Shown: piece by piece, positions 11,483-25,374 of the stretch
Layout of the letters: every line of letters starts with the position of its first letter
Position numbering within the stretch: the stretch's first letter is position 1
Assembly (NCBI RefSeq): GCF_026151205.1
Contig: NC_087083.1
Coordinates: 6,552,460-6,616,459 of the forward strand
Direction of reading: 5' to 3'
Source of the DNA: Bolinopsis microptera
Lineage: Eukaryota > Ctenophora > Tentaculata > Lobata > Bolinopsidae
Length of the DNA stretch: 64,000 nt
Position numbers and translations under genes: made by a program
The notes under the pieces: generated by a model
Database searches by the model: none
Seen by the model: the letters and a program-made list of their open reading frames with translations, nothing else
What the model was told of the DNA's origin: nothing

Positions 11483-14400
11483 ATGACTGCAGCAACAGAA
11501 AATGATGTCCCCAACACCCTAAAGACTGAAGCCGAGACCCCGGTGAAGACTGAAGCCGACACAGAGAGCAAAAATGCTGGAGAAGTAAAGAAGGAAGAGC
11601 TGGAACCTATCACTACGGACAATGTAGTGGTCGAATCACGTATGTTTTAGAAGGCCCACGATAGGATAGCACTCTCAGTTTTTTAGTCGTTTTATATTCA
11701 CATCCTGGTTATGGAAAGCTTCAAATCAAACAATCTGAAATTTACCTTAACTTCGTTCGGACTTATTTTTCAGACTAAACTGAAGTATAAAGGATTACCT
11801 CTTCAATGAGCAAAACTACACCAATGGGCTATAGAATTGATATTCACCCAATAGATTGTGCAGTCGTTCTAACTTTCTAAGCGACCTTTTTCATTTAGTC
11901 TCTAAACATTGTAAGTGTTTTGACTTTGAAACATGCCGCAGATGTTGCAGCAAAAGTAGTCAAACAGCTGGAGTATTATTTTGGAGACAGGAATCTACCG
12001 CAAGACAGATTCATGTTAAGAGAAGTTACTCTTGATAACGGCTGGATACCTCTCGACACTATGCTCAACTTCAAGAGGTAAAATCTTTTTTAAATCATTT
12101 CAAACTGTTATACTCTAAAATTACTCTAAAATCACGTGCCAAAAAATGACTTACCAAATTTTCTTGCCTCATTTTCCGTTATCATTAGGAAAATCACTTC
12201 GATATTTTGTTTGATAAATTGTTCAATTAGGCTGTTTGGTAGTTAGAGCTTAGAATTAAAATTAGTTAATTTAAGTATTTAATTTTGATATGCCAATTCC
12301 TTTATAATTGTGCTATCACAAGTTTAGTGCACAGTTGTTTTGCTTCAAGTTCCGTTTAATAAAGGAGAGAGAATATTATGTAATATTTTAGTCGTAAAAA
12401 TAGTAGGCCTTGAACTTAGAAGTTAAGTTTCTAAATTTTCAACAACTCTCCTGTAGGCTGGCTAGTATTTGTTCTGATAAGCCCAAAATAGCTAAAGCTA
12501 TTGAAGATAGTGGCAGTGAGTTGCTTGTTATCAACGAAGACAAGAATAAAGTCAGACGGAACCCGGACAAACCTCTTCCTAAAAACACAGGTAGTCTCAG
12601 TTTTGTTGGTTTCTACTTTCAGTTTTGTTTATTTTAAAGTTAAATCATCTAATGATATATTTGTTGATGATTCTCTGGTCCCTACTCCTAGGGTCAGCTG
12701 ACTCCGGGCCATATGAAAATTACCGGCTGCCAAGGTATGATGCAGTCCTCTTATTGAGACCCGTTCTCTTATTGAGACCCGATCTCCCTTTTTACTGACA
12801 CATAAACTGTCAGATGAGTTGAAACTAGCCAACAACCTGAAGACAGTCTACGTGAAAGGACTGCCACTCGATCTAACCATCGACAAGGCAGAAGAGTTGT
12901 TCTCGCAGTTCGGAAAAATGAGCTATGTTAAACTGAGGAAGAACGCTGATTCTGAGTTCAAGGGGTAAACAATTATATTTCATTTCATTTCAAGTATTTT
13001 ACCATTAAAAGTATAATAATTTATACTTGGCAGGCTGCAGCTCATAAACCTCATTGTTAACTAAGAATTCAACTAAAATGTCGACTAAAATCAATTCTTT
13101 TCAGTTCGGTGTTTATAGAATTTGTGGAGCAGGCTGATGCTGATAAAATGGTTGCCACTAAAGAACTGAAGTTCACCCCAGAATCTGATAACCTGCTTAT
13201 TATGAGTAGAAACGACTACTTTAAATCTAAAAACCAGGTCACAATTTGTTTTTCATCAGCTAAAATAATACATAATTATGATAAATCAATCTCACATCTG
13301 TATGATAAAAATGTTTATATTTAAATTCCAGTTTTTTTCGAAGTTTACGATTGGGATTATAGCAAATGGATAGTTAATTGAAGTGGAACTATCGATTAGC
13401 ATTACGATCGCTGTATGATAATAAAATATGTCAATGTTGACGTTGTCTATAAAACATTCGACCTCATTAACGGTCATTTATCTCATTAACGGTCAATTAT
13501 CTCATTAACAGTCAATTATCTCATTAACAGTCAATTATCTCATTAACGATCAATTATCTCATTAACTTACGAATCAAATAGAACGTGAAGCAAGAGAAGA
13601 ACGTAAAACGAGAGGCCCAGATGGGAGGAACTGAAGTGAAACATGAAGTACCAGAACATGTTGAATACGAGGTAAACTAATTTACCACTCAATAAGATCC
13701 CCTTAGAATATTTAAATAAAATCACTTAATTGAAGGACCGATGCACAGTTTGATACATGATTATATATTACTATTACTTGAAACTATGTGACTATTATGG
13801 TACTCTTACAGAACCATCAGACTGGGTTAATTACTGTGTAATCAAAGTGTTTTATCATGAAAATGTGTACAGTACACAATGTGCTATGTACATTACATAC
13901 AATGTAGGGAATGTACAATGATATTTTGTAACATATACACTGTCCATTAGCATTCAGACAGTAATTGCTGTTTGGCGCTAAATAATTATTTGTCGTTTAT
14001 CTGTTATGAATAATATTATGCAATGATATTGAACAATGGTCAATGTTTTAACTCATAACTGTATGATGTATATTGTATATTGTATATTGTATATTGTATA
14101 TTGTATATTGTATATTGTTAATAGTCTGGAGTTATTCATGGACCTGCAAATCTTCAGATACTCCTTTAATTTTGCACAGACCTTTCTTACAGTGGCGTAA
14201 CGTTGCCCGTTGGCGCCCCCCTGCCGAAAAAAGCGCCCCCCTGTTGGCGCCCCCTCCCCTTTTGGTGCCCCTCCCTAAAATTGAACAAATTAGGTGATTT
14301 TAAAGAATACGCCGGTAAAATCTCTAAAAAAGTGTGTATCCAGAGCAAAACGCGCAGTTTTGTTAGAGTACTTTAGTTAAGTTTTCGAAATTGTCCCACA

Positions 14401-14810
14401 TTCAAACGACGATTTGGCGCCCCCCTAAGACGGCGCCCCCCTGCACAGCGGGGTCAGCAGGGCCTTTCGTTATGCCACTGCTTTCTTATGGCATGAATGA
14501 ACGATTTCGGTATTGACTCAATGATGCAACTGCCCCTTTGTTTTTGAAAGTTTTAGATACTTCGTAATGAGCTTAAACGAAGCCGCATTTATACATGTTT
14601 ATTTAGGAGTTATTGATCAACATATGAGTCTCTAGTAGCTTGGTATGAGCTTTGAGGAGCCGGAGCCTGGTATGCCTAAATAAACATGTTAGAGTGCCCA
14701 AGTAAGGTGCCATATACGTAATTCAATGACCAAAATTCATGGCATAAAATGGAGAATTACTCAAAGGTTTTTCCATTTTCTCCATAGAATAAGTCTCCAT
14801 TTTATACCGT

Positions 14811-14843
<33 letters not shown>

Positions 14844-16437
14844 ATAAAACATTCACTGAAATAATTACTGACAAGTTGAAATGTTTCGCAGAAAGGTAAG
14901 ATATTAAAGATCAGCGAATTAGAAGGCATAGAAACCAGCAGAGAAGACATGAAGACCTTGTTTGAAGGACACGGTGTATCGTGGGTCACGTTTAATAAGG
15001 GAGATCCTGAAGCTTATATCAGGTTAATATTTAAAAGTTCTCAATTCTTGACTTTTAACAATTTGTACGTTGAGCAAATAGCTGTTGTTAGGTAATATTG
15101 ACAGAGCAAAAGAATTGTTTCACAAAGTTTTTGTTTTTTACTGGAACAACCAATTAGACTAACAAATTATTGAACAGGTTTGAAGGTAGTGCACAAGAGG
15201 CTCTCGAGAAAGTGAGAGTGGACGAAAAGTTTATCCTATCAGGAAAAGAATCTAGCCCCGTGGTAAGTCTGTGTTCCATCGTCATCGGTGTGAAATAAAT
15301 TCGCATGGGCTACTGTATCAGTAAACTTTGCTTGAATGGTAACTAGAAAATTACCTGATCAGCCGCCAGAGGTCAGATTAGGTCATATATTAGGACGCAA
15401 TGAAACTACCGGACCACGATGTATGGGGACTTGCCACCCCATCAGTGGCGTAACGTTGCCTGTTGGCGCCCCCCTGCCGAAAAGGCGCCCCCCTGTTGGC
15501 GCCCCCTCCCCTTTTGGTGCCCCTCCCTAAAATTGAACAAATTAGGTGATTTTAGAGGATACGCAGATAAAATCTCTAAAAAAGTGTGTATCTAGAGCAA
15601 AACGCGCAGTTTTGCTAGTACTTTAGTTAAGTTTTCGAAATTGTCCCACATTCAAACGACGATTTGGCGCCCCCCTAAGACGGCGCCCCCCTGCACAGCA
15701 GGGTCAGCAGGGCCCTTCGTTACGCCACTGCACCCCATGGCAACATTAAAATATATTGACTCTGTTACATTGTTTCCTCATATTATTTATTATATAATAG
15801 TAGTGTTGAAAGTATTAAAACTTATCTGTCGACTGTCGAAGTCTTTTAAGAACACGAAGTCTGTCCAATAACACGCGCAGTAAAATTTGTCCCGATTCGC
15901 CTGGCGCGCGCGCAAATATTGAACCTTTTTCAAAGTAAAGCACACAATTTTCTTATCACGTGATAAATTTGTGTGATCTAACAAAACTATTTACTCCGCG
16001 CATTAAGGTTTTGACATCATCCTCAATCCTGTGAAGTAAAATTTTATTTCCTTGTCCATCATAAAAGCTCTTAATCATTGATGGTTGTGACCATCTTTCG
16101 ACGGTCAGCCACAACATTTCGAACTATCGAACCTCCTGCCTTCAATTTCTAATTTGTCCAATACATTTGGGGACTGCAACTTTGACCACCGACGATTTTC
16201 TTAAACCGATGATATTCTGACCTTTTTCCTTACCATTCTAGAAAGAATCTGTCCCATCTCTAACTCTCCCCTGGACAGGTCCTTGACGGCACTGAAGAAG
16301 AGGAGTACTGGAAGAAATCGGCATACGAAAAAGCAGAGTTCTTCAACAAGAAGAACAGGAAGAGGAAGTTTGACGGAGCCCGAGGAGGGAGAGGCAGAGG
16401 TCGTGGTGGACGCGGCAAGAGGTACCGCCGTGATTAG
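11483..16437 (+). CDS. SSB: La ribonucleoprotein (Lupus La / SSB homologue)
   Basis: Nine exons give an exact frame of 391 aa: 11483-11639, 11942-12077, 12457-12590, 12814-12964, 13105-13237, 13582-13671, 14892-15022, 15178-15262 and 16279-16437. La binds the 3' UUU-OH of new RNA polymerase III transcripts in the nucleus and protects and chaperones them. A Lys/Glu-rich N-tail of about 50 aa precedes the La motif (LEYYFGDRNLPQDRFM, about 60-140). Then come an RRM (TVYVKGLPLDLT ... SVFIEFVE, about 150-235), a charged linker, and a second atypical RRM (ILKISELEG ... GVSWVTFNKG ... AYIRFEGS, about 270-340). The basic tail has NKKNRKRKFD and GGRGRGRGGRG. Human La is about 408 aa, so length and order fit. 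A cctcttag acceptor 6 bp before the ATG suggests a non-coding first exon. Introns hold two hAT MITEs and tandem repeats. Confidence 0.95.
12676..12784 (+). repeat. Short interspersed repeat, copy 2
   Basis: Second copy of the element at 3,784. It shares AGGGTCAGCTGACTCCGGGC and GAAAATTACCG, then GCCAAGGT. It carries an internal duplication of CTCTTATTGAGACCCG. It lies in La intron 3, ending about 30 bp before exon 4. Confidence 0.6.
13463..13566. repeat. 20-bp tandem repeat in a La intron
   Basis: About five units of GTCAATTATCTCATTAACAG with minor changes, ending just before La exon 6 (13,582). The repeat therefore sits where the polypyrimidine tract would be. Confidence 0.85.
14066..14120. 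repeat. ATTGTAT heptamer microsatellite
   Basis: About seven units of TATTGTA in the La intron before exon 7. Confidence 0.85.
14190..14480 (+). mobile_element. Non-autonomous hAT element (MITE), copy 2
   Basis: 291 bp with CAGTGGCGTAACG and inverted end, and a perfect 8-bp target duplication CTTTCTTA (14,182-14,189 and 14,481-14,488). It has the same internal layout as copies 1 and 3. One TIR base has changed (TATGCCACTG). Inserted in the La intron between exons 6 and 7. Confidence 0.93.
14812..14840. repeat. Poly-C run
   Basis: About 28 consecutive C bases 50 bp before La exon 7. The length is likely polymorphic or affected by assembly. Confidence 0.85.
15443..15730 (+). mobile_element. 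Non-autonomous hAT element (MITE), copy 3
   Basis: 288 bp, intact CAGTGGCGTAACG/CGTTACGCCACTG ends, and a perfect 8-bp duplication CACCCCAT (15,435-15,442 and 15,731-15,738). Sits in the last La intron in the same orientation as copy 2. High similarity to the other copies points to recent spread. Confidence 0.93.
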
Positions 16438-17405
16438 AACTCTCATGGTTTATGTTAGACGAGAAATAGTACGCACTGTAACGCAGTTTGTGTTAATACA
16501 AATTTCTGCCTGCAAAAAGCAACATCAAAATGTCTTATGTCTTACATGTTTGTCGAATGTCCCAGTTTTCGCTGCAGATTACGGACATTGCGTGACGCAG
16601 AGGTTTTAATTTATTTAGGTCCGTTTTATCAGTTTTATACTTTAACCGTGATGGTGATAACCGTGATGATGATAATTTCAACACGTTCTCATAATTTATT
16701 CAATTTTACTTTTATTTGATCGTATGCGTTTAATTGATCTCTACATAAAAAGTGATAATAGCTTTTTATACATATTATCTGAGCGAAATTTGCGTAGTAT
16801 ATCATAAATATAAGTTAAATCGGGGCGCTACACCCCTATCTGTTCAAAATGTTTACCTTAAAATACTGCTTATAGTAACCATTAGTAATTAAAGTAATTA
16901 GTAACCATTTCATTAACTTAGTCACACATGTAAAGAACAAGTACAAAGGGGGAGATGTCTGAGCACTATGGTATGTACTATCGTATATGGTTACCAGTGT
17001 TACCATGGTTACTTGGTATATGCAAATTATTTTGCCATTCATTTCTAATTTTTTTATGGTCACTTAAAGTTTTTAAGTATTGGTCGTTTAAATTTACTAT
17101 TTATTGGTTCATCTCTAAAAAATGAAGGTTAACTTTCGCATTTATTTGAAAGTTTGGATAGTCGGATCGAGCCAAATGTTATTGAATTGTGTTTGGAAAT
17201 TTAAATTACTATACGTTTGTCCTGAAAAATGAGAGTTACAGTTTCTCATGGCCCATAGGTCATACAAAATTATGGTGACCTAAATTTTGGTAGTCCGAAA
17301 ATATGGTGTTTTAATAACCCTAACCACCGAATTTCGTACCTTTTAAATTTGTCTCGTCAGGTATACTATTTTTAACATTATTTATTTACATACTATTTAT
17401 TTCAG
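16438..17405. other. La-Rab4 intergenic / Rab4 5' region
   Basis: AT-rich sequence with no convincing ORF. It should contain the Rab4 promoter and the short first coding exon (a few codons before DFLFKF), which I could not pin down. A palindromic GTTACCATGGTTAC, an RFX X-box-like site, lies at 16,999-17,012. Confidence 0.5.
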
Positions 17406-20437
<3,032 letters not shown>

Positions 20438-22328
20438 GATTCGTACCAGCTTCCTGAATTTAGCCTTCCATAGCTGCCACGAAAGCATCTCCTTGATTCC
20501 ATATCTTGAACGGGCACTGAAACAAGAAAGTCACTGCATGATCAGTTTCATTGCAAACATAAGTAATCATTACTTAATTTTAAATAGACAAAATCTGTTT
20601 TCGTGGCTGAACTGAATTCGCGTAACTTTCTTTTATTTCTTTGATTACACGTTGATAATAACACCATGCTTTAATGAGAAAATTTTGAATTGAGATATTA
20701 TTATTTCTGTTTTTGAATGTTTATGTAGTACATAGTATGAGTTGTTAAATAATATTTACAGAAAATTAAAATACATTTGGAGGTGATTCATTATTTAAAA
20801 TTGTTAAAAGTCTTGTATGTTTCGTACCAATCAGACAAATGAACACTTCAACTCTGTTTCTTACTATTTCGTTATGAACCAACCTAAACATAAATTACCA
20901 GAGTTGTATTTTTCAACCCCCAGTTTAACTGTTGAACATATATGTTCTGCAAAGTCCAAAATTTTCGATCTGTTTGAAAATTTTTGATATCATTTTAAGT
21001 TCAGATCGAACGATCAAATTTATTTAATATATTCTAACGGTACCATTGAATAAAATTGCCCTTGCACCTTGCTCAGTCGAGTATAATATGACGCTCCCAC
21101 TAAATCGCTCGCCCAAATTTTTGAAAATTCTCGTGTCTGTGACCTGTGTGAAAAGGCCCTGAGGCCGAGGGTATGAAAGTAATCTTTTCTAGGTGTATTT
21201 TAGGATGCGAATTAGTCAAAGCCATAATATATAATTTCCATCTATCTGATAAGGCTTTTATAACGTTCACTTCGACATATTTGAAACTGTGTAATATGCT
21301 AAGCATGAAATTGGTAGAATTGAAATGAATCTAAGAATTTTGAACAGTTTTAAAATACGTACAATTTAAGTGTTCTGAGTTAAATACAACTTTGACTCTT
21401 CATAAGATCATATTTTTGTAGTATGAATATTGCTGTGTTTTGTTCCGTTAAAATTTTGAGTTTCTTGGTGAAACTGTGTGATCTGATTGAATAAATGTTT
21501 GAATCGATTCTATAATCTGTAATATTATTCTTGAAGAAATTCGCCGTCCCGCTAATTGAGTTGTTTTATTTTACATTAGGATTTGTGGCTTGTAGCTTGT
21601 AGCTAGTGAAGTCATTCCCGATTTCATTTTTAAATCCCGGGATTCGGGAATCCCGAACATTGAAAGTTTGTTAAAACAAATGGTGCCAATCCTGGAGTTC
21701 GACTACGAGTTTCATAAAAGTGTACTTGAAGCAGTATAGACACAGGAGGGGCTAAGTGCAAAGAAACTCTGCTAACTGCTGCTCACTGTGTCAATTGCAG
21801 TTTTGATTAGAATCGTTGAAGATTAGTTCAAAACTTTCAGTTTATCCAATATCCATTCAAATTGAAGATAACAAATGAAAATGTTGTAGCGCGATGCGTT
21901 ACTGGGCTGCGCACTCAATTCACAATTGTGCTTCTCGCTAGATCTGAGATCGGCGAGATGGCGCGCAACTTGCAACTGCCACTGGGACTCGCCGAGTTGT
22001 GATAAATTGACATTGTCAATTATTGTCATACGTTGTATATGTGACCCGCCGCGCACGAAGTGCGCGGCTCCCCCTGTATAGTGAAACGACCGTGGGGGTA
22101 TCGTGAAACGACCGTGGGGATCGCAACGTGATACAAGTCAATTAAATGAAAATGCACATCTTTTGTCAAAAGAAGATTAAAGATAAAATAAAAACAAAAA
22201 AGCGAATTGAAGAATCATTCTGAGAGTGACTTTGAACCTCAAGAACTTAATTTACATCGTCACCTGAATTCGCATTAGACTCAGACATCTAGCTAAAGCT
22301 TTGTTTGCAAAAAAAGGTAATAAAGTCG
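20438..22328. other. Rab4 3' flank, no gene seen
   Basis: AT-rich sequence holding presumably the Rab4 3' UTR and then spacer. It contains the palindromic patch CCCGGGATTCGGGAATCCCG near 21,640. From about 21,885 the first of several TTGTAGCGCGATGC-type repeats appears, marking the edge of the repeat cluster. Confidence 0.5.
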
Positions 22329-23014
22329 GATAACTGGGCCGCGCTCAGCCTGTCATTCTGCTACCTGGGGACCCCAGGTTAACGGGTGATACTCGTAAAA
22401 TATCTGTTCCATATATTGGGACCGTCGACGAGTCCAACTCAGCGCGCGTCCTGGTAGGTTGTAAACCTACAAACCCCAGGCTATTATGTTCATAAACATA
22501 ATATAATAAAGATTTGGCGGAATGACAGGCTGAGCACCGCTTAGTAAGTCATTCAGCCGCGCCGAATTTCGGATGATGATTAATCTGCACTCTACACTCG
22601 ACTGTCACGTGACTTTTTCAATTTGTTCTCTAGCTGGTTCTGAACGACTTTTCGAAACCCTAACCCTCTAATCTGATCCCAACCCTAACCCTAACCCAAT
22701 CCTTAACAAAAACATTTGCTGAAACCCTAACCCTAACGAGAAATTAGACTAACTTCCTTATACGGTCATATCACGTGATCGAGACAGTTTTTCGCCAATA
22801 TCTCGTCAGGGGAGCATTTTAACCTTATGTCAAGGTAGGGGGGGTGATTCGGAATCAGCGTCCGAAAATACATCGATTGAAGTTGGTTAAAATAGTCGGG
22901 GGCCCTTTTAGAACAATATATCTCGAAGATCGACTGTAGAGTGATTTAGCACGCTCGCCGAATTTCTATTTATGAACATGATACTGATAGCCTGAGCACT
23001 GAGGTCCCCAGGTA
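22329..23014. repeat. Degenerate copies of the TTAC...GTAA element
   Basis: Three diverged copies of the short element described at 23,709 are visible at about 22,329-22,382, 22,469-22,542 and 22,940-23,014. They are recognised by GGCGGAATGACAGGCTGAGC or its complement and by CTGGGGACCCCAGG. Their flanks carry no clear target duplications. Confidence 0.6.
22656..22737. repeat. Interstitial telomere-like repeats (CCCTAA)n
   Basis: Two clusters of CCCTAA units, partly degenerate, separated by about 30 bp. The unit is the complement of the metazoan telomere repeat TTAGGG. It lies within the repeat cluster and not at a chromosome end as far as can be seen. Confidence 0.8.
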
Positions 23015-23364
23015 AAAGTCAAAATGATTAATTGACGTGTTATGTAAACGATCAAAACAACTCGCACGCAGCAAAGCAAGCACACTCCACATGCACAGAT
23101 CTAAATTTAAAGACAAAGTGGTTGAATCTGGCTGCTAGATGCGCGCGCAAATTTTACAACAGTTTAATCAACAATACGTACGTACAACGTAACATACAAT
23201 AGAAGCACGTTTGGCGATTAGTGTTACTGTTAGGGGTTGACCATTGTTAATGATCTGGCCCGGCGCGCGCTACTTCGTAGCATTTGCCATCGGGCCACAT
23301 TTCGAGAAGAAAGCGGCGCACGCTACTTCGAAGAAATTTAGACGAGTAACATCCGTCAATGTTA

Positions 23365-23530
23365 GGGGTCGTTCACATATTACGTTATCATTTTTGGAAC
23401 ATTTTTACCCCCGGCCCTCCGTAATCATACAAGTTCAACATAGCTATTGTGTCAAAATTACACTATAGCGTAATAATTCGAAAACCCCTCCCCCGGCCCT
23501 CAGCTGATTACGTAATATGTGAACGACCCC
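23365..23530. mobile_element. ~166-bp MITE with GGGGTCGTTCAC termini, copy B
   Basis: Same family as 18,453-18,621. Starts GGGGTCGTTCACATATTACG and ends TGAACGACCCC, flanked by TTA on both sides. No ORF. Confidence 0.8.
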
Positions 23531-23708
23531 TTATATCATGATCAATAATTATTACCCAGCGTGAGCATTTACAATTTATGATTGAGCATCAACGCAACAA
23601 GTTAATCTTTGGAGGACTTTGCCGCTTCGACGCGCCGCTCAAACTAGCATTCTTGCTTTGCATCGAGAAACGATCTCGATGGGTTGACATCGTCAATCAA
23701 GCTAATCT

Positions 23709-23795
23709 TTACCTGAGGACCCCAGGCTATTATGTTCATTAACATTTAATTAATTAAAGATTTGGCGGAATGACAGGCTGAGCGCGGCCCAGTAA
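23709..23795 (-). mobile_element. Short hAT-like MITE (TTAC...GTAA), copy 1
   Basis: 87-bp element from TTACCTGAGG to GGCCCAGTAA, flanked by a perfect 8-bp duplication GCTAATCT (23,701-23,708 and 23,796-23,803). The interior has two palindromes: the CCTGGGG/CCCCAGG type and ATGTTCATTAACAT. The 8-bp duplication suggests hAT mobilisation; the terminal repeats are only about 8 bp. Confidence 0.85.
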
Positions 23796-24144
23796 GCTAA
23801 TCTAAGCGCTAAATTTTTGAAAATTACATTGCATAAAATTTCCCAAAATTCGGGCGCGCGAATAATAAAAACAAAAAATCCCGGTCGGGAATTCTAGATC
23901 AAAAATAATTGGGAAATCCCTTGATCAGGAATTGCGCCGTTTTCTTCTCGAAATATTCAATATTGCCGAGGCAAGTGCTACAAAGTAGCGCGCACTGAGC
24001 TACTCAGTCTAGGTTATGTTCACATAGCCATGTGTATGTGTCATGTCTACGCGTACTGCGTGACCATGACGCGCTACTGCAAGCGAGAGGGCTCTGGTTA
24101 GAGCAGTTAGGCCATTAACAATGGACAAAGTTGTAACGCGGTGC

Positions 24145-24225
24145 TTACTGGGCGGCGCTCAGCCTGTCATTCCGCCGAATCTTTATTTATGTTTATGAAC
24201 ATAAAAGCCTGGGGTCCCCAGGTAA
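24145..24225 (+). mobile_element. Short hAT-like MITE, copy 2
   Basis: 81 bp, TTACTGGGCGG to CCCAGGTAA, with a perfect 8-bp duplication CGCGGTGC (24,137-24,144 and 24,226-24,233). Opposite orientation to copy 1. Its duplicate is at 24,851-24,931. Confidence 0.85.
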
Positions 24226-24421
24226 CGCGGTGCACGACTGGGTTGTAGCGCGATGCACTACTGGGTCGCGCCGCGCATCAAATAATTCTTCTTCGGTAGA
24301 TCGGCGAGATGCACCACTGTGCCTCACCGAGCTGCAAAGGATTAACATCGTGAATCAAGCAGTTAGCACGTCCGATTGTTAATGTTTAAATCCGTTTCTA
24401 TAAAATGTAGTAATATAGTGT

Positions 24422-24501
24422 TTACCTGAGGACCCCAGGCTATAATTATGTTCATTAACATAAAGATTTGGCGGAATGACAGGCTGAGCGCGGCCCAGTA
24501 A
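24422..24501 (-). mobile_element. Short hAT-like MITE, recombinant junction copy
   Basis: 80 bp. Left flank TATAGTGT equals the left flank of the copy at 25,128; right flank GCTAATCT equals the right flank of the copy at 23,709. Its own flanks do not match each other. This is what unequal crossing-over between those two copies would leave. Confidence 0.85.
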
Positions 24502-24850
24502 GCTAATCTAAGCGCTAAATTTTTGAAAATTACATTGCATAAAATTTCCCAAAATTCGGGCGCGCGAATAATAAAAACAAAAAATCCCGGTCGGGAATTC
24601 TAAATCAAAAATAATTGGGAAATCCCTTGATCAGGAATTGCGCCGTTTTCTTCTCGAAATATTCAATATTGCCGAGGCAAGTGCTACAAAGTAGCGCGCA
24701 CTGTGCTACTCAGTCTAGGTTATGTTCACATAGCCATGTGTATGTGTCATGTCTACGCGTACTGCGTGACCATGACGCGCTACTGCAAGCGAGAGGGCTC
24801 TGGTTAGAGCAGTTAGGCCATTAACAATGGACAAAGTTGTAACGCGGTGC

Positions 24851-24931
24851 TTACTGGGCGGCGCTCAGCCTGTCATTCCGCCGAATCTTTATTTATGTTT
24901 ATGAACATAAAAGCCTGGGGTCCCCAGGTAA
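24851..24931 (+). mobile_element. Short hAT-like MITE, duplicated copy of 24,145
   Basis: Identical position within the second 706-bp unit, again flanked by CGCGGTGC on both sides. Confidence 0.85.
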
Positions 24932-25127
24932 CGCGGTGCACGACTGGGTTGTAGCGCGATGCACTACTGGGTCGCGCCGCGCATCAAATAATTCTTCTTC
25001 GGTAGATCGGCGAGATGCACCACTGTGCCTCACCGAGCTGCAAAGGATTAACATCGTGAATCAAGCAGTTAGCACGTCCGATTGTTAATGTTTAAATCCG
25101 TTTCTATAAAATGTAGTAATATAGTGT

Positions 25128-25207
25128 TTACCTGAGGACCCCAGGCTATAATTATGTTCATTAACATAAAGATTTGGCGGAATGACAGGCTGAGCGCGGC
25201 CCAGTAA
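25128..25207 (-). mobile_element. Short hAT-like MITE, right-hand copy
   Basis: 80 bp, flanked by TATAGTGT on the left and TAATAGTG on the right. The match is imperfect, as if a once perfect 8-bp duplication had changed. Confidence 0.8.
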
Positions 25208-25294
25208 TAATAGTGTGAGCACAATTTGCACTTATATCTGTTAATTTGTTTATAATTGTTAGTGGACTAGCCCTTGCTCTATCCAGAGCCCTTG

Positions 25295-25374
25295 TTACCT
25301 GGGGACCTCAGGCTATTATGTTCGTACACATAATAGAGATTCGGCGGAATGACAGGCTGAGCGCTGCCCAGTAA
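25295..25374 (-). mobile_element. Short hAT-like MITE, sixth copy
   Basis: 80 bp, TTACCTGGGG to GCCCAGTAA, more diverged. No matching 8-bp flanks. Confidence 0.75.

Larger units (their letters stand above)
23796..25207. repeat. 706-bp tandem duplication
   Basis: 23,796-24,501 and 24,502-25,207 are nearly identical; I noticed only a couple of single-base differences, such as CTAGATC against CTAAATC. Each unit begins GCTAATCTAAGCGC and ends in a TTAC...GTAA element. Each contains another copy of that element in the opposite orientation. The junction element at 24,422-24,501 has the left flank of the right-hand copy and the right flank of the left-hand copy. Confidence 0.92.
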
